This document shows, piece by piece, positions 26,897 through 36,711 of a stretch of DNA of 64,000 nucleotides. This stretch comes from Caballeronia sp. BR00000012568055. GTDB lineage: Bacteria > Pseudomonadota > Gammaproteobacteria > Burkholderiales > Burkholderiaceae. Location: positions 23,776 through 87,775 of the forward strand of contig NZ_JAQFVG010000242.1 of NCBI RefSeq assembly GCF_029439455.1, given 5' to 3'. The notes under the pieces are model-generated. The model made no database searches, was not told the DNA's origin, and saw only the letters and a list, made by a program, of their open reading frames with translations. Every line of letters starts with the position of its first letter. Within the stretch, counting starts at the first letter, position 1. The position numbers and the translations under genes are program-made.

Positions 26897-27555
26897 CCAA
26901 TCCTCTTCAGCCGATACCCCACGCCGCGCACCGTCACGATCTCTTCCGCGCCGATTTTGCGCCGCAGGCTATGCACGTGTACTTCGATCGCGTTGCTGCC
27001 GATTTCCTCGCCCCATCCGTACAATTTTTCTTCGAGTTCGGAGCGGCGGAACACGCGCGCGGGTTCTTCGATCAACGCCTGCAGCAAGGCAAATTCACGC
27101 GGCACCAAATTGAGCGCGACGCCCGCCTTGCTCGCTTCGTGCGCGGCGGGATCGAGCGTCAATTCGCCATGCGAATACACCGGATGCTTATGCCCCGTGC
27201 GGCGACGCAGCAGCGCGCGCACGCGTGCCGCGAGTTCGTCGAGATCGAAGGGTTTCATCAGATAATCGTCCGCGCCTGCGTCGAGGCCGCGGATGCGGTC
27301 GTCCACGGCATCGCGCGCGGTGAGGATCATCACGGGCGCGTCGCCGCCCTTTTGCCGATACGCCGCGAGCACGTCGAAGCCATCGCGTCGCGGCAGGTTC
27401 AGATCGAGCAGCACGAGGTCGTACACGCCGTTGCCCAGCGACAATTCGGCCGCGCGGCCGTCCTGCGCCCAATCGACCGTATAGCCCGCACGGCGCAACG
27501 CGGCGAGCACCGTCTCGGCGATCATCTCGTCGTCCTCAACCAAGAGCAGGCGCAT
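26893..27555 (-). CDS. OmpR/QseB-family response regulator
   Basis: The 220-aa protein has a receiver domain with phospho-acceptor D51 (LVLLDLNLPRRDGF) and acidic pair near residue 8 (VEDDE). A C-terminal OmpR-type winged helix follows (HEASKAGVALNLVPREFALLQ through VRGVGYRLKRIG). It is the first gene of the pair with the downstream kinase. A gap of 181 bp separates it from the divergent small membrane protein gene. Confidence 0.9.
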   Translation of the reverse strand: MRLLLVEDDEMIAETVLAALRRAGYTVDWAQDGRAAELSLGNGVYDLVLLDLNLPRRDGFDVLAAYRQKGGDAPVMILTARDAVDDRIRGLDAGADDYLMKPFDLDELAARVRALLRRRTGHKHPVYSHGELTLDPAAHEASKAGVALNLVPREFALLQALIEEPARVFRRSELEEKLYGWGEEIGSNAIEVHVHSLRRKIGAEEIVTVRGVGYRLKRIG

Positions 27556-27736
27556 GCGGATTCTCCAGAATCGAAATCATTCGCCTCCGATTTTCCTTTC
27601 CAATTGCTTAAGTCCCACTTAAGCGTCATAGACGCCGATGCTTAGCGAATTCGCTCGCGGCGTTAAGCATCGGATAAGGTTCACCGCCGCACTATACGAC
27701 AAGCGCGCCACCACTGGCCGCGCGTCGGAGGTGCCG

Positions 27737-28135
27737 ATGCAGGCGTCCACACTCGTTTCATTGCGCGCCAATGCGGTCCTGATCGCGTTGTGCGTGGCCG
27801 CATCCGATGCGGCGTGGCTTGCCATCTGCGGATGCGCGGGTCATCCGAATGCCATTCAAGCGCCGTTGACGCGCCTGGCGACGCTGTTGAGCGCTGCGTT
27901 TATCGTGATCGCGGTGCGGCGCATCGCAAAGCTTTCGTTCGATGCCGCCCGCGCCTCGCGTCGTATCGCGTGGGCGCAGGACGCGGCGCATCGGCTCGTG
28001 ATCGCCCGTCCTTCTTCGGACGATTGGCTCGTTCAGCTTCATGTCGAATTGCATCCCTCCGCTTCGCGGCGGAGCGTCGCGCACGCGTGTTCACATGCGG
28101 CGGCGGCTTGCAGAGTGCCACGCGATCGGGCGTGA
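27737..28135 (+). CDS. hypothetical small membrane protein
   Basis: The 132-aa frame starts at ATG 27737, well placed behind GGAGG. It has two hydrophobic segments (residues ~10-32 and ~45-61) followed by an Arg/Ala-rich hydrophilic tail. No domain is recognised. A terminator follows 27 bp after its stop, supporting a real transcription unit. It is divergent from the response regulator gene. The alternative is a non-coding leader with chance openness in GC-rich DNA. Confidence 0.45.
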   Translation: MQASTLVSLRANAVLIALCVAASDAAWLAICGCAGHPNAIQAPLTRLATLLSAAFIVIAVRRIAKLSFDAARASRRIAWAQDAAHRLVIARPSSDDWLVQLHVELHPSASRRSVAHACSHAAAACRVPRDRA

Positions 28136-28161
28136 TCTCGGACTTCGCCCGATCCCCTTTG

Positions 28162-28186
28162 CCCGGCCTCGTGCCGGGATTTTTTT
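28162..28186 (+). terminator. intrinsic terminator after the small membrane protein gene
   Basis: CCCGGC (28162-28167), a CTCGT loop and GCCGGG (28173-28178) form a 6-bp GC stem followed by A and seven T (28180-28186). Confidence 0.85.
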
Positions 28187-28202
28187 GCTCGTTCGATTTT
28201 CA

Positions 28203-28350
28203 GGTGAGGGTTTTCGGGAGCGAGGTTTTTGGCACGCTCCGTTTGTGTTTTGAGTGCTTTATTTAGGGGGTTTTCTGTTTGCACGCGCGGATCGATCACG
28301 CCTAAAGGTGAGCGAATTCGGGAGCGCGCGAATGGTGAGTCTTTGCGGTA
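28203..28350 (+). repeat. remote iteron cluster (three Rep-iteron-like 17-mers)
   Basis: Three copies of the origin iteron occur here in the same orientation as the main array: GGTGAGGGTTTTCGGGA (28203-28219, identical to the copy at 42799), GGTGAGCGAATTCGGGA (28307-28323) and GGTGAGTCTTTGCGGTA (28334-28350). They fill the 293-bp gap between a terminator and the MarR-GNAT gene, about 14 kb from the origin. Initiator binding here is inferred from the sequence match. Confidence 0.75.
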
Positions 28351-28428
28351 TCAAACACTAACCCATGACGTCTTGCGAAAGTTGCGGATCGCAACTAATA
28401 TTGCCTGCATGGCCGCAAGGAGACGCAC

Positions 28429-29400
28429 ATGGACTTTATCGACGCCCCGCCGCAATCACGCGATCAAACCATTCTCGAACTGCGCGAGTTCTCCCGCCGG
28501 CTGGTGCGTGAGCTTGGTTTTATGCGCAATACGCTGGCGGATAGCGGACTCGCGCCTTCCGCCGTGCACGCGATCATCGAGATCGGCGCGACGCCGGGCA
28601 TTCAGGCGCGCGATCTCGCGGATACTTTGCGGCTCGATAAATCCAATGCGAGCAGGCAACTCGCGCGGCTCGAATCCGCGGGATATGTGTCGCGACAGAC
28701 ATCGAGCGACGACGGCCGTTCGTCCGAGCTTTATCTCACCGCTGCGGGACAGAAGCTGCGCAGACGAATCGACAAGTTCGCGACCGATCAGGTGTCGGAT
28801 GCGTTGCGGCGTCTGGTGCCCGAGGATCAGCGCGCGTTGGTGCGCTCGCTCGGCTTATATGCCGATGCCCTCGCGCATGGTCACGCGCATCCTGTCACGC
28901 GTGCGGCGCATGCGGAAAGCGCGCGCGTGGTGGAGGGATATCGGCCGGGATGTATCGGTGATATTGCGGGTTTGCATGCGCGTTTCTATGCGCATCACGC
29001 GGGATTCGGCGTGTATTTCGAGCGCAAGGTTGCCACCGAACTCGCCGCGTTTGCGGAGTCGATTCCCGCGCCGGGCAAAGCAATGTGGCTCGTGATGGAA
29101 GGCGAGCGCGTGCTCGGCTCGCTGGCGATCGATGGCGATATGAAGAAGCGCGTCGCGCATCTGCGATGGTTCATCATCGACGATAGTTTGCGCGGCTCCG
29201 GCATGGGCCGCGAACTGATGTCACGCGCAATGGCTTTCGTCGATGAACACTACGATGAGACGTATCTCTGGACCTTCAAGAGTCTCGATGCGGCGCGCCA
29301 TTTGTACGAGTCCTTCGGCTTCGAACTGGCGGACGAAGCCGAAGGAGATCAGTGGGGCACGAAGGTTGTTGAGCAGCGGTTTACGCGTCGTGGTTCGTAA
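28429..29400 (+). CDS. MarR-type HTH fused to GNAT acetyltransferase
   Basis: The 323-aa protein joins a MarR winged helix (residues ~1-145, LRLDKSNASRQLARLESAGYVSRQ and the wing DDGRSSELYLTAAG) to a C-terminal GNAT acetyltransferase domain (~160-315). The latter has the acetyl-CoA-binding segment LRGSGMGRELMSRAM. AAGGAGA precedes the start. Such fusions may couple acetyl-CoA or substrate acetylation to gene control. The substrate is unknown. Confidence 0.85.
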   Translation: MDFIDAPPQSRDQTILELREFSRRLVRELGFMRNTLADSGLAPSAVHAIIEIGATPGIQARDLADTLRLDKSNASRQLARLESAGYVSRQTSSDDGRSSELYLTAAGQKLRRRIDKFATDQVSDALRRLVPEDQRALVRSLGLYADALAHGHAHPVTRAAHAESARVVEGYRPGCIGDIAGLHARFYAHHAGFGVYFERKVATELAAFAESIPAPGKAMWLVMEGERVLGSLAIDGDMKKRVAHLRWFIIDDSLRGSGMGRELMSRAMAFVDEHYDETYLWTFKSLDAARHLYESFGFELADEAEGDQWGTKVVEQRFTRRGS

Positions 29401-29403
29401 GCT

Positions 29404-30726
29404 TTAATCCAGCGCATCCTGCGAACGCTCGCGCATGAACGCCACCGCGATCAGCGACAACGATCCGCACGCCAGCACGTACCACGCGGGCGCATACACG
29501 CTCTTCGTGATCTCGATCATCAAGGTCACGAAGAACTGCGCGAAGCCGCCGAAAATCGCCACGCCCAGGCTATAAACGATCGCCGCGCCCGTGGCACGCA
29601 CCGAACGCGGGAACAGCTCACCGAGCATCGCGCCGACGGTGCCGACGTTCAGCGAATGCACGATCGACAACGCCGTGACGACGGCAAGCAAGGTCGTCGC
29701 GGTCGGCGATTTATTGAGCAGCACGAACGCGGGATAAATGCCGAGCATCAACAGCACGCGCGTGGTCTGCGCAAGCTTGTTGCGTCCGATTCGATCCGAC
29801 AAATAACCGCCGAGCGGCGCGAGAAAGAACAGAATGCCGCCGGAAACACAGCCTGACAACATCGCCGTCCAGCCGGGAAGCCCGAGCGTTTTCACGCCGT
29901 AAATCGACAGATAGAACACGATGATGAAATGCGCCGACGTCCCGCCGATGGTCACGCCGAGTCCCGTCAACACCGCGCGCATATGTTCACGAAGTACCGT
30001 AAATAAAGGCACTTTCGGCGCTTTCACCAATGCCGATGCGTGCGCATGCGGTTGCGGTGTCTCTTCCATCGTGCGGCGCAGCCACCAGCCGACCGGAACG
30101 ATCGCCGTGCCGATCACGAACGGCACGCGCCATCCCCAGCTTTCGAGCTGCGTCGCACTCAGCGATGCACTCAGCGCCACGCCCGTCAACGCGCCCGCGA
30201 GCGCGGACAAGCCCTGACTCGCGAACTGCCACGAAGCATAAAAGCCACGTCGATTGGCAGGCGCTTGTTCAAGCAATAACGTGGTCGATGCGCCCACTTC
30301 GCCGCCCGCCGAAAAGCCTTGAATCAGGCGCGCGAGCACGAGAATCACGGGCGCGAGCACGCCGACCTGCGCATACGTCGGCGCAACGGCGATCATCGCG
30401 GTGCCGAGCGCCATCAGGCCAAGCGTGAGCAGCATCGCTTTCTTGCGGCCCGCGCGATCCGCGTACATGCCGACCACCAGTCCGCCGATCGGCCGCGTAA
30501 AGAAGCCGACGCCGAAGCTCGCCACCGCCAGCAACAACTGGCCGATCGGATCGTTCACCGGGAAAAACAGCTTGCCGATGATCAGCGCGAAGAACGCGTA
30601 GACCGTGAAGTCGTAGAACTCCAGCGCATTGCCGACCGCCGCCGCCGCGATAAGCCGCGCGCGTGCGCGTTTGCCAGAGCGCGACGGGGTATCGACGGAT
30701 GAGTCTGCGAAAGTGGGTGTGTTCAT
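29404..30726 (-). CDS. MFS transporter, MHS family
   Basis: The 440-aa, 12-helix transporter has the MHS opening AAAVGNALEYDFTVY-like helix (residues 28-45, VGNALEFYDFTVYAFFA). It carries the loop GMYADRAGRKKAM and the second-half loop GYLSDRIGRNKL. It is 6 bp downstream of the M20 hydrolase gene on the same strand, so the transporter probably imports the hydrolase substrate, for example an N-acylated amino acid or peptide-like acid. It is the second MHS transporter in the window. Confidence 0.85.
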   Translation of the reverse strand: MNTPTFADSSVDTPSRSGKRARARLIAAAAVGNALEFYDFTVYAFFALIIGKLFFPVNDPIGQLLLAVASFGVGFFTRPIGGLVVGMYADRAGRKKAMLLTLGLMALGTAMIAVAPTYAQVGVLAPVILVLARLIQGFSAGGEVGASTTLLLEQAPANRRGFYASWQFASQGLSALAGALTGVALSASLSATQLESWGWRVPFVIGTAIVPVGWWLRRTMEETPQPHAHASALVKAPKVPLFTVLREHMRAVLTGLGVTIGGTSAHFIIVFYLSIYGVKTLGLPGWTAMLSGCVSGGILFFLAPLGGYLSDRIGRNKLAQTTRVLLMLGIYPAFVLLNKSPTATTLLAVVTALSIVHSLNVGTVGAMLGELFPRSVRATGAAIVYSLGVAIFGGFAQFFVTLMIEITKSVYAPAWYVLACGSLSLIAVAFMRERSQDALD

Positions 30727-30732
30727 GTTGGT

Positions 30733-31914
30733 CTAATCCGCGAGATAGGCTTCGGCCAGACGCACCCAATAACTCGCGCCGATCGCGAGGATATCGTCGT
30801 TGAAATCGTAGCCGGGGTTATGCACCATGCAGCCGCCCTTCGATCCCGTGCCGTTGCCGATCCACGCATACGTGCCCGGACGCGCTTCGAGCATGAAGGC
30901 GAAGTCTTCGCTGCCCATCAGCGGCGCGGCGGCGGGATCGACACGTTGCGCGCCGAGCATTTTGGTGGCGACATCCGTGGCGAAGGCGGTCGGTTCCGCA
31001 TGATTGACGAGCACGGGATAACCGAGTTCGTAATCGATTTCGGCGGTGCAGCCGTATGCGAGCGCTTGCGCGTGGACCAGTGCGGTGATGCGCTCCTTCA
31101 GCAGCATGCGAACGGTCGGATCGAGCGCGCGCACGGAGAGTTTGAGCAGCGCGGTCTCAGGAATCACGTTGTTCGCTTCGCCCGCCTGCACGCTACCGAC
31201 GGAAACCACCGCGGGCTTCTGCGCATCCACTTCGCGCGCGACGATGCTGTTCAAACCCAACATGATCGATGCAACCGCCGGCATCGGATCGCGCGCGCGA
31301 TGCGGCATCGCGCCATGTCCGCCAACGCCACGCACCACGATATTCACGCGATCCGACGACGCCATGCCCGGACCGGGGCAGAAGAACATATCGCCTGCGG
31401 GCAGGCCCGGCATATTGTGCAGCCCGAAGATGGCATCGCACGGGAATTTGTCGAAGAGACCGTCTTCGATCATCGCGCGCGCGCCGGCCTCGCCTTCTTC
31501 GGCGGGCTGGAAGATCACGGTGAGCGTGCCGGAAATCTGACGGCTTTCGGAAAGATAGCGCGCGGCGCAAAGGAGCATCGCGGTATGGCCGTCGTGGCCG
31601 CAGGCGTGCATCGTGCGCGGCGTTTTGCTGGCGTACGGCAAGCCGGTGGCTTCTTCGATCGGCAAGGCATCCATATCCGCCCGCAAGCCGATGCGCTTGC
31701 CGCCATCGCCCTGTTTCAGCACGCCCACTACGCCCGTCTTGCCGAGCCCGCGATGCACCTCGTAGCCCCATTGCGCGAGCAATCCGGCGACGAGATCGCT
31801 GGTCGCTTTTTCTTCGAACGCCAATTCGGGATGCGCATGAATGCGCTGGCGCACGGCGACGAGTTCCGGCGCAATCGCCGCGATGCCGGGAATGACGGGT
31901 TCGACTGACAGCAT
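30733..31914 (-). CDS. M20-family amidohydrolase (hippurate hydrolase/N-acyl amino acid hydrolase type)
   Basis: The 393-aa protein has the M20D metal-binding motifs MHACGHDGHTAMLL and ADMDALPIEE, a dimerisation domain with GGHGAMPHRARDP, and a C-terminal SEDFAFML with the last metal ligand. It hydrolyses N-acyl amino acids to an acid and an amino acid in the cytoplasm. The start at 31914 has AAGGAG seven bases upstream. It is the first gene of an operon with the MHS transporter and divergent from a LysR gene. Confidence 0.9.
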   Translation of the reverse strand: MLSVEPVIPGIAAIAPELVAVRQRIHAHPELAFEEKATSDLVAGLLAQWGYEVHRGLGKTGVVGVLKQGDGGKRIGLRADMDALPIEEATGLPYASKTPRTMHACGHDGHTAMLLCAARYLSESRQISGTLTVIFQPAEEGEAGARAMIEDGLFDKFPCDAIFGLHNMPGLPAGDMFFCPGPGMASSDRVNIVVRGVGGHGAMPHRARDPMPAVASIMLGLNSIVAREVDAQKPAVVSVGSVQAGEANNVIPETALLKLSVRALDPTVRMLLKERITALVHAQALAYGCTAEIDYELGYPVLVNHAEPTAFATDVATKMLGAQRVDPAAAPLMGSEDFAFMLEARPGTYAWIGNGTGSKGGCMVHNPGYDFNDDILAIGASYWVRLAEAYLAD

Positions 31915-32041
31915 GAAGGCTCCTTCTTCGATACGGATCAACAAGCCTTCAGCATATAAAGTCGAAAAGCGAACCAAACGACAGTAAATTAAATGTGTGA
32001 ACGCTTTTGGTTGTCGGCAAAAACCCTAGGTTATCTTTGTT

Positions 32042-32941
32042 ATGAGCATGAAACTCCATCAGCTGCGCGCGTTTCTGACGACCGCCGAGCAAGGCAGCAT
32101 TCGCGCGGCGTCGCGCACGCTGCATCTTTCGCAGGCCGCGCTGACGAAGGCGATCAAGGAACTCGAATTGGATTTGGGCGTGCCGCTGATTTTGCGCACG
32201 GCGCGCGGCGTTCAATTGACCGCGTTCGGACAGCAATTGCGCGTGCGCTCGCATCTGATCGTAAGCGAAATGCGGCGTGCGGAAGAAGATATTGCGCAGA
32301 TGAAAGGCGCGGGTGCGGGCAGCGCCAGCGTGGCCGTTACGCCGACGGCGGCCTTGTCGATTTTGCCGCAGGCGTATCGCGCGTTCAGGCGGCAGATGCC
32401 GAATGCGCGCGTGAGTTTTATCGAAGGATTTCCGGGCGTGGCCATGCCGCGTCTGCGTGATGGATCGCTCGATTTCGTGGTGGCCGTGGTCGTGCCCGAG
32501 CATCTCGCGCCGGAGTTCGATCACATCGAGTTATATGAAAGCCGTTCGGTGATCGTTGGGCGTGCTGATCATCCGCTGAAGGAGTGCACGCGTCTGGCCG
32601 AATTGAGCGATGCCGAATGGCTGCTCAATCCATCGCCGGAAAGCTCGACACAGGCTTTGCTCGATGACTACGCCCGACGCGGCCTCGCCATTCCGGGACG
32701 CGTAATCGAATGCCCGAGTTTCGTGATCGCGCACGGCTTGCTGCGCGGCTCCGATGCGATCGCTGCGCTGCCGGAGTCGCTGCTGAAGCATCACTGGGTC
32801 GGCGACGGTCTCGCCGTATTCCCGATCGTCGATACCTTGCCCGCAGTCTCCGTGCGCGTGGTCACACGCCGGGACAGTCCGCTTACGCCTGCGGCTACGT
32901 TACTGCTCGATTGCCTTCGGCACGCCGCGATGTCGCAGTAA
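32042..32941 (+). CDS. LysR-family transcriptional regulator
   Basis: The 299-aa protein has a LysR helix-turn-helix (residues ~3-62, HQLRAFLTTAEQGSIRAASR and the following LSQAALTKAIKELE) and a LysR substrate domain. It is divergent from the M20 hydrolase-transporter operon (127 bp gap) and is its likely regulator. It belongs to the CbbR/TsaR-like LysR type by general layout, but the ligand is unknown. An alternative ATG two codons in would change little. Confidence 0.85.
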   Translation: MSMKLHQLRAFLTTAEQGSIRAASRTLHLSQAALTKAIKELELDLGVPLILRTARGVQLTAFGQQLRVRSHLIVSEMRRAEEDIAQMKGAGAGSASVAVTPTAALSILPQAYRAFRRQMPNARVSFIEGFPGVAMPRLRDGSLDFVVAVVVPEHLAPEFDHIELYESRSVIVGRADHPLKECTRLAELSDAEWLLNPSPESSTQALLDDYARRGLAIPGRVIECPSFVIAHGLLRGSDAIAALPESLLKHHWVGDGLAVFPIVDTLPAVSVRVVTRRDSPLTPAATLLLDCLRHAAMSQ

Positions 32942-32960
32942 TCGAATTAATTCGGAATCC

Positions 32961-33479
32961 CTAGAACTTCAGTTTCAGCATAAAACCGAGCGTAAAGGGA
33001 AGATCGCTCGAAGGAATCGGCGGAATCAGGATGATGTTCGCGCCCACGCGCTTGTAGTCCAGCATGATGAGCGGCGCGGCGACCGGACCGATGGTGTGAT
33101 CGTGGCCGAAACCATAACTGCCGTAGTTGTAGCCCGAGATGATGCCGGCCATCGCGGCGAGCCGGATGTGATTCCAATGCAGGAATTCCGGTCCCCACAC
33201 ACCGCCGCCATAAAACGACGGCTTCGACAGCGAGTTTCGAAAGTAGCCGCCTGTCAGCGCCCAACTCGGCGCGATCCAGCACTCCACGCCAATGCCGGGA
33301 TTAAATTGCTCGAAATCCTTGTCTGGATGAAAGTGGTGCGAGCCGATCATCGCGTCCGCCCAGAGTCCGTCCGAACACAACGCGGCGTGAGCGAGCGGCG
33401 TCCACAAACACGCGGCCGACGCGGCAAGCCCGAGCAAACCAGCGCGAATGCTTCGAAAACGGGACACCCTTGAACGCAT
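32961..33479 (-). CDS. predicted outer-membrane beta-barrel protein, unknown function
   Basis: The 172-aa protein has a clear signal peptide (residues ~1-32, ending PLAHA) and then alternating short amphipathic strands rich in Gly and aromatics (IGSHHFHPDKDFEQFNPGIG, WALTGGYFRNSL, LGFMLKLKF). It ends in Phe, as many outer-membrane barrels do. The H-x(n)-F-N-P-G-I-G-V-E pattern resembles small barrel proteins common in Burkholderia and phages whose function is undefined. It is not assigned to PagL or PagP because their catalytic patterns are not evident. Confidence 0.6.
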   Translation of the reverse strand: MRSRVSRFRSIRAGLLGLAASAACLWTPLAHAALCSDGLWADAMIGSHHFHPDKDFEQFNPGIGVECWIAPSWALTGGYFRNSLSKPSFYGGGVWGPEFLHWNHIRLAAMAGIISGYNYGSYGFGHDHTIGPVAAPLIMLDYKRVGANIILIPPIPSSDLPFTLGFMLKLKF

Positions 33480-33604
33480 AAGTTCTCCGCCATCACGACA
33501 AGGTGACGACGCCTTTTCTGAGATGATGGTCGAGGCGAACTCTACCTGAACGCTTGATTTTCGTGTGACGAAGCGAAAGGCGTTATTTTTCGGAGTGGAT
33601 ATTG

Positions 33605-34267
33605 ATGGATTGTCGTGACAGTTCGATTTTCAAGGCGTTCACGTTTGGCTTACTGCTGGCGCTCGGCGCATGCACGCCGTTGCAAGTGGTCACGCATCAT
33701 GTATCGGCGAATGAATCGAGCGTGCCCGTTGGCCATTACGAACTCGATCCGCATCACTGGAATGTGAGTTTCGATGTCGATCATTTTCATTACTCGCGTT
33801 TCGTGATGCGATTCGACAAGGTAACGGGACAACTCGATTGGAATGCGGGCGGATTGGCGAAGAGTACGGCGCGCATCGTGATCGATGCCGCGAGCGTGAA
33901 TACCAACGTGCCGCTGCTGGATCGCATGGTCAAAGGCGCGGACATGTTCGATGTCGCGCGTTCTCCGACCATCACGTTCGCGAGTACATCGTTCGAACCG
34001 AAAGGCGACGACAAAGGCACGCTGACCGGCGATCTGACCATTCGCGGCGTCACGAAACCGGTCACGCTGAACGTGAGCTTCAACGGCCACGCGATCAATC
34101 CGCTCACCAAACAGGAAACGCTCGGCTTTTCCGCCGATGGCCATTTCAGCCGCTCGCAGTTTGGATTGACGACGTGGTATCCGGCCGTCGGTGACGACGT
34201 GCACGTTGCGATTCAGGCGGAGTTTTCCAAAACGCCGCCTGCTTCGGCTTCTACTTCCGCTCAGTAA
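33605..34267 (+). CDS. YceI-family lipocalin-like periplasmic protein with lipobox
   Basis: The 220-aa protein has a signal peptide with lipobox-like LGAC at about residues 21-24, so it is probably a lipoprotein. A YceI domain follows: HYELDPHHWNVSFDVDHFHYS, the VINTNVPLLDRMVKGADMF-type region near residue 100, and GDLTIRGVTKPVTLNV. YceI proteins bind isoprenoid-like lipids in a lipocalin barrel. The ATG at 33605 is preferred over the in-frame TTG at 33602. It stands alone, convergent with tdh. Confidence 0.85.
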   Translation: MDCRDSSIFKAFTFGLLLALGACTPLQVVTHHVSANESSVPVGHYELDPHHWNVSFDVDHFHYSRFVMRFDKVTGQLDWNAGGLAKSTARIVIDAASVNTNVPLLDRMVKGADMFDVARSPTITFASTSFEPKGDDKGTLTGDLTIRGVTKPVTLNVSFNGHAINPLTKQETLGFSADGHFSRSQFGLTTWYPAVGDDVHVAIQAEFSKTPPASASTSAQ

Positions 34268-34279
34268 CGCGTTTTTTTA

Positions 34280-35311
34280 TTACGCGGCAGTCCAGTCGAG
34301 AACGACCTTGCCGCTATTGCCGGAGAGCATGGTTTCGAAGGCGCGCTGATAGTCATCGACGGGAAAGGTGTGCGTGAGAATCGGCGAGAGATCGAGACCG
34401 CTTTGCAGCATCGCGACCATCTTGTACCAGGTCTCGAACATCTCGCGCCCGTAAATGCCCTTGATCTCGAGACCCTTGAAAATCACCTGATTCCAGTCGA
34501 TCGCGGTTTGCGCGGGCGGAATGCCGAGCAGCGCGACCTTGCCGCCGTGGTTCATCGACTCGAGCAAGGCCGTGAATGCGCTCGGCATGCCCGACATTTC
34601 CAGTCCGACGTCGAAGCCTTCAGTCATGCCGAGTTCTTCCATCACGTCGCGGAGCTTTTCGTTGGCGACGTTCACGGCACGCGTCGCGCCCATTTTGCGC
34701 GCCAACTCCAGCCGATATTCGTTCACATCGGTGACCACGACATTGCGTGCGCCGACGTGCCGCGCGACCGCAACCGCCATCACGCCGATGGGTCCCGCTC
34801 CGGTAATCAACACATCTTCGCCGACGAGATTGAACGAGAGCGCTGTGTGCGTCGCGTTGCCGAAGGGATCGAAGATCGCGGCGAGGTCGTCGGAGATATC
34901 GGCGGGAATCTTGAACGCGTTGAACGCGGGAATCACGAGGTATTCCGCGAACGCGCCTTCACGATTCACGCCCACGCCAACTGTATTGCGACACAAATGG
35001 CGACGTCCCGCGCGGCAATTCCGGCAAAAGCCACACGTGATATGACCTTCGCCCGACACGCGATCGCCGATTGCAAATCCGCGCACTTCCTGCCCCATCT
35101 CGACGATCTCGCCGACATATTCGTGACCGACGTGCATCGGAACAGGAATGGTTTTTTGCGCCCACTCGTCCCACTTCCAGATATGAATGTCGGTACCACA
35201 AATGGCGGTTTTGCGGATGCGGATCAGGACATCGTTATGGCCGACTTCCGGGCGCTTCACGCGCGTGAGCGTGAGGCCGGGCGCGCGTTCGAGTTTGGCA
35301 AGGGCTTTCAT
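34280..35311 (-). CDS. tdh: L-threonine 3-dehydrogenase
   Basis: The 343-aa zinc-containing medium-chain dehydrogenase has catalytic-zinc segment [23 protein letters not shown], and structural-zinc cysteines in [15 protein letters not shown]. The Rossmann motif is [15 protein letters not shown]. It oxidises L-threonine to 2-amino-3-ketobutyrate with NAD+. It is directly downstream of kbl, the next enzyme in the pathway; the gap holds a parS-like palindrome. The pair converts threonine to glycine and acetyl-CoA. Confidence 0.97.
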   Translation of the reverse strand: MKALAKLERAPGLTLTRVKRPEVGHNDVLIRIRKTAICGTDIHIWKWDEWAQKTIPVPMHVGHEYVGEIVEMGQEVRGFAIGDRVSGEGHITCGFCRNCRAGRRHLCRNTVGVGVNREGAFAEYLVIPAFNAFKIPADISDDLAAIFDPFGNATHTALSFNLVGEDVLITGAGPIGVMAVAVARHVGARNVVVTDVNEYRLELARKMGATRAVNVANEKLRDVMEELGMTEGFDVGLEMSGMPSAFTALLESMNHGGKVALLGIPPAQTAIDWNQVIFKGLEIKGIYGREMFETWYKMVAMLQSGLDLSPILTHTFPVDDYQRAFETMLSGNSGKVVLDWTAA

Positions 35312-35355
35312 TGAGGTTGTACCTTGGTTTTTTCCCGCGGCCTTCAGCCGGGGTG

Positions 35356-35371
35356 CTTTATGCGCATAAAG
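35356..35371. other. parS-like palindrome 1 (between kbl and tdh)
   Basis: CTTTATGCGCATAAAG, a perfect 16-bp palindrome, begins immediately after the kbl stop codon and is followed by GTCAG. Identical copies occur at 46104, 46897 and 49381 around parAB. It matches the palindromic form of centromere sites bound by chromid ParB proteins. Confidence 0.85.
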
Positions 35372-36574
35372 TCAGCGGATCACGCCGAGCGAACGGCCCA
35401 CACGAGCGAAGGCATCCACCGCGCGATCGATCTGTTCGGGCGTGTGCGCGGCGCTCATCTGCGTGCGAATGCGCGCGCGGCCCTTCGGCACGACGGGATA
35501 CGAGAAGCCGATCACATAGACGCCTTCGGCCAGCAATGCATCGGCCATTCGAGACGCGAGTTGCGCATCGCCGAGCATGACGGGGATGATCGGATGCTCG
35601 CCGGGAACGAGATCGAAACCGAGCGCCGACATCGACTGACGGAAGTGCGCGCCGTTCTCGCGGACGCGTTGGCGCAGCGTCGCGCCTTCGTCGCTATCGA
35701 GCAATTCAAGCACTTTCAACGACGCCGACGCGATACTCGGTGCAAGCGTGTTCGAAAAAAGATAAGGACGACTGCGTTGTCGCAACAATTCGATGATTTC
35801 CCGATGCGCCGCCACATAACCGCCCGACGCGCCGCCAAGCGCTTTCCCGAGCGTGCCCGTGATGATGTCAACGCGATCCAACACACCGCAGTATTCGGGC
35901 GTGCCGCGCCCGTACTCGCCGATAAAACCGACCGCGTGCGAGTCATCGACCATGACGAGCGCGTGATAGCGATCCGCGAGATCGCAGATGCCGGCGAGAT
36001 TGGCGATGATGCCGTCCATCGAAAACACGCCATCGGTGGCGATCAGCTTGAATCGTGCGCCGGCTTCATCGGCTTCTTTCAGGCGCGCTTCGAGATCGGC
36101 CAGATCGTTGTTCTTGTAGCGCAAGCGGCGTGCTTTCGAGAGCCGCACACCGTCGATGATGCTCGCGTGATTCAGCTCGTCGCTGATGATCGCGTCCTCT
36201 TCCGTCAGCAAAGTTTCGAACAAACCGCCGTTGGCATCGAAACAACTCGAATAGAGAATCGCGTCCTCGGTGTGAAGGAAATGCGCGATCGCCTGTTCCA
36301 GCGATTTGTGGACGGTCTGCGTGCCGCAGATAAAGCGCACCGACGCCATGCCGAAGCCGTCTGCATCGAGTCCTGCTTTGGCGGCTTCGATCAGACGCGC
36401 ATCGTCGGCCAGGCCGAGGTAGTTGTTTGCGCAGAAATTGAGCACGCCGCGCCCATCGGCCAGGCGAATATCCGACGATTGCGGACTCGCAATCACGCGT
36501 TCGGACTTATAAAAGCCCGCCGCGCGGATCTCGTCGAGCGTCGTGCGAAGGTGAGACAGGTATGAGTCTTTCAT
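35372..36574 (-). CDS. kbl: 2-amino-3-ketobutyrate CoA ligase (glycine C-acetyltransferase)
   Basis: The 400-aa PLP enzyme of the alpha-oxoamine synthase family has [12 protein letters not shown] near the N-terminus, the [15 protein letters not shown] motif and the PLP-lysine loop [13 protein letters not shown]. It splits 2-amino-3-ketobutyrate with CoA into glycine and acetyl-CoA. The start at 36574 (MKDSYLSH) has an AAGGAAG site upstream and gives the usual length; the longer frame to 36778 runs into the divergent promoter. It is divergent from an XRE-cupin regulator. Confidence 0.97.
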   Translation of the reverse strand: MKDSYLSHLRTTLDEIRAAGFYKSERVIASPQSSDIRLADGRGVLNFCANNYLGLADDARLIEAAKAGLDADGFGMASVRFICGTQTVHKSLEQAIAHFLHTEDAILYSSCFDANGGLFETLLTEEDAIISDELNHASIIDGVRLSKARRLRYKNNDLADLEARLKEADEAGARFKLIATDGVFSMDGIIANLAGICDLADRYHALVMVDDSHAVGFIGEYGRGTPEYCGVLDRVDIITGTLGKALGGASGGYVAAHREIIELLRQRSRPYLFSNTLAPSIASASLKVLELLDSDEGATLRQRVRENGAHFRQSMSALGFDLVPGEHPIIPVMLGDAQLASRMADALLAEGVYVIGFSYPVVPKGRARIRTQMSAAHTPEQIDRAVDAFARVGRSLGVIR

Positions 36575-36711
36575 CGGCTTCCTTTTTTGACGAGCGATGG
36601 TTTGGTGCTGCGTGCCCTTTCGACTGTTATAGTGCATCCAGCACATTGGACACGTTCGATATTTCGAACGAATTTCCAATATACCGGAAACTCTAAGGGA
36701 TTGTGAGACAC

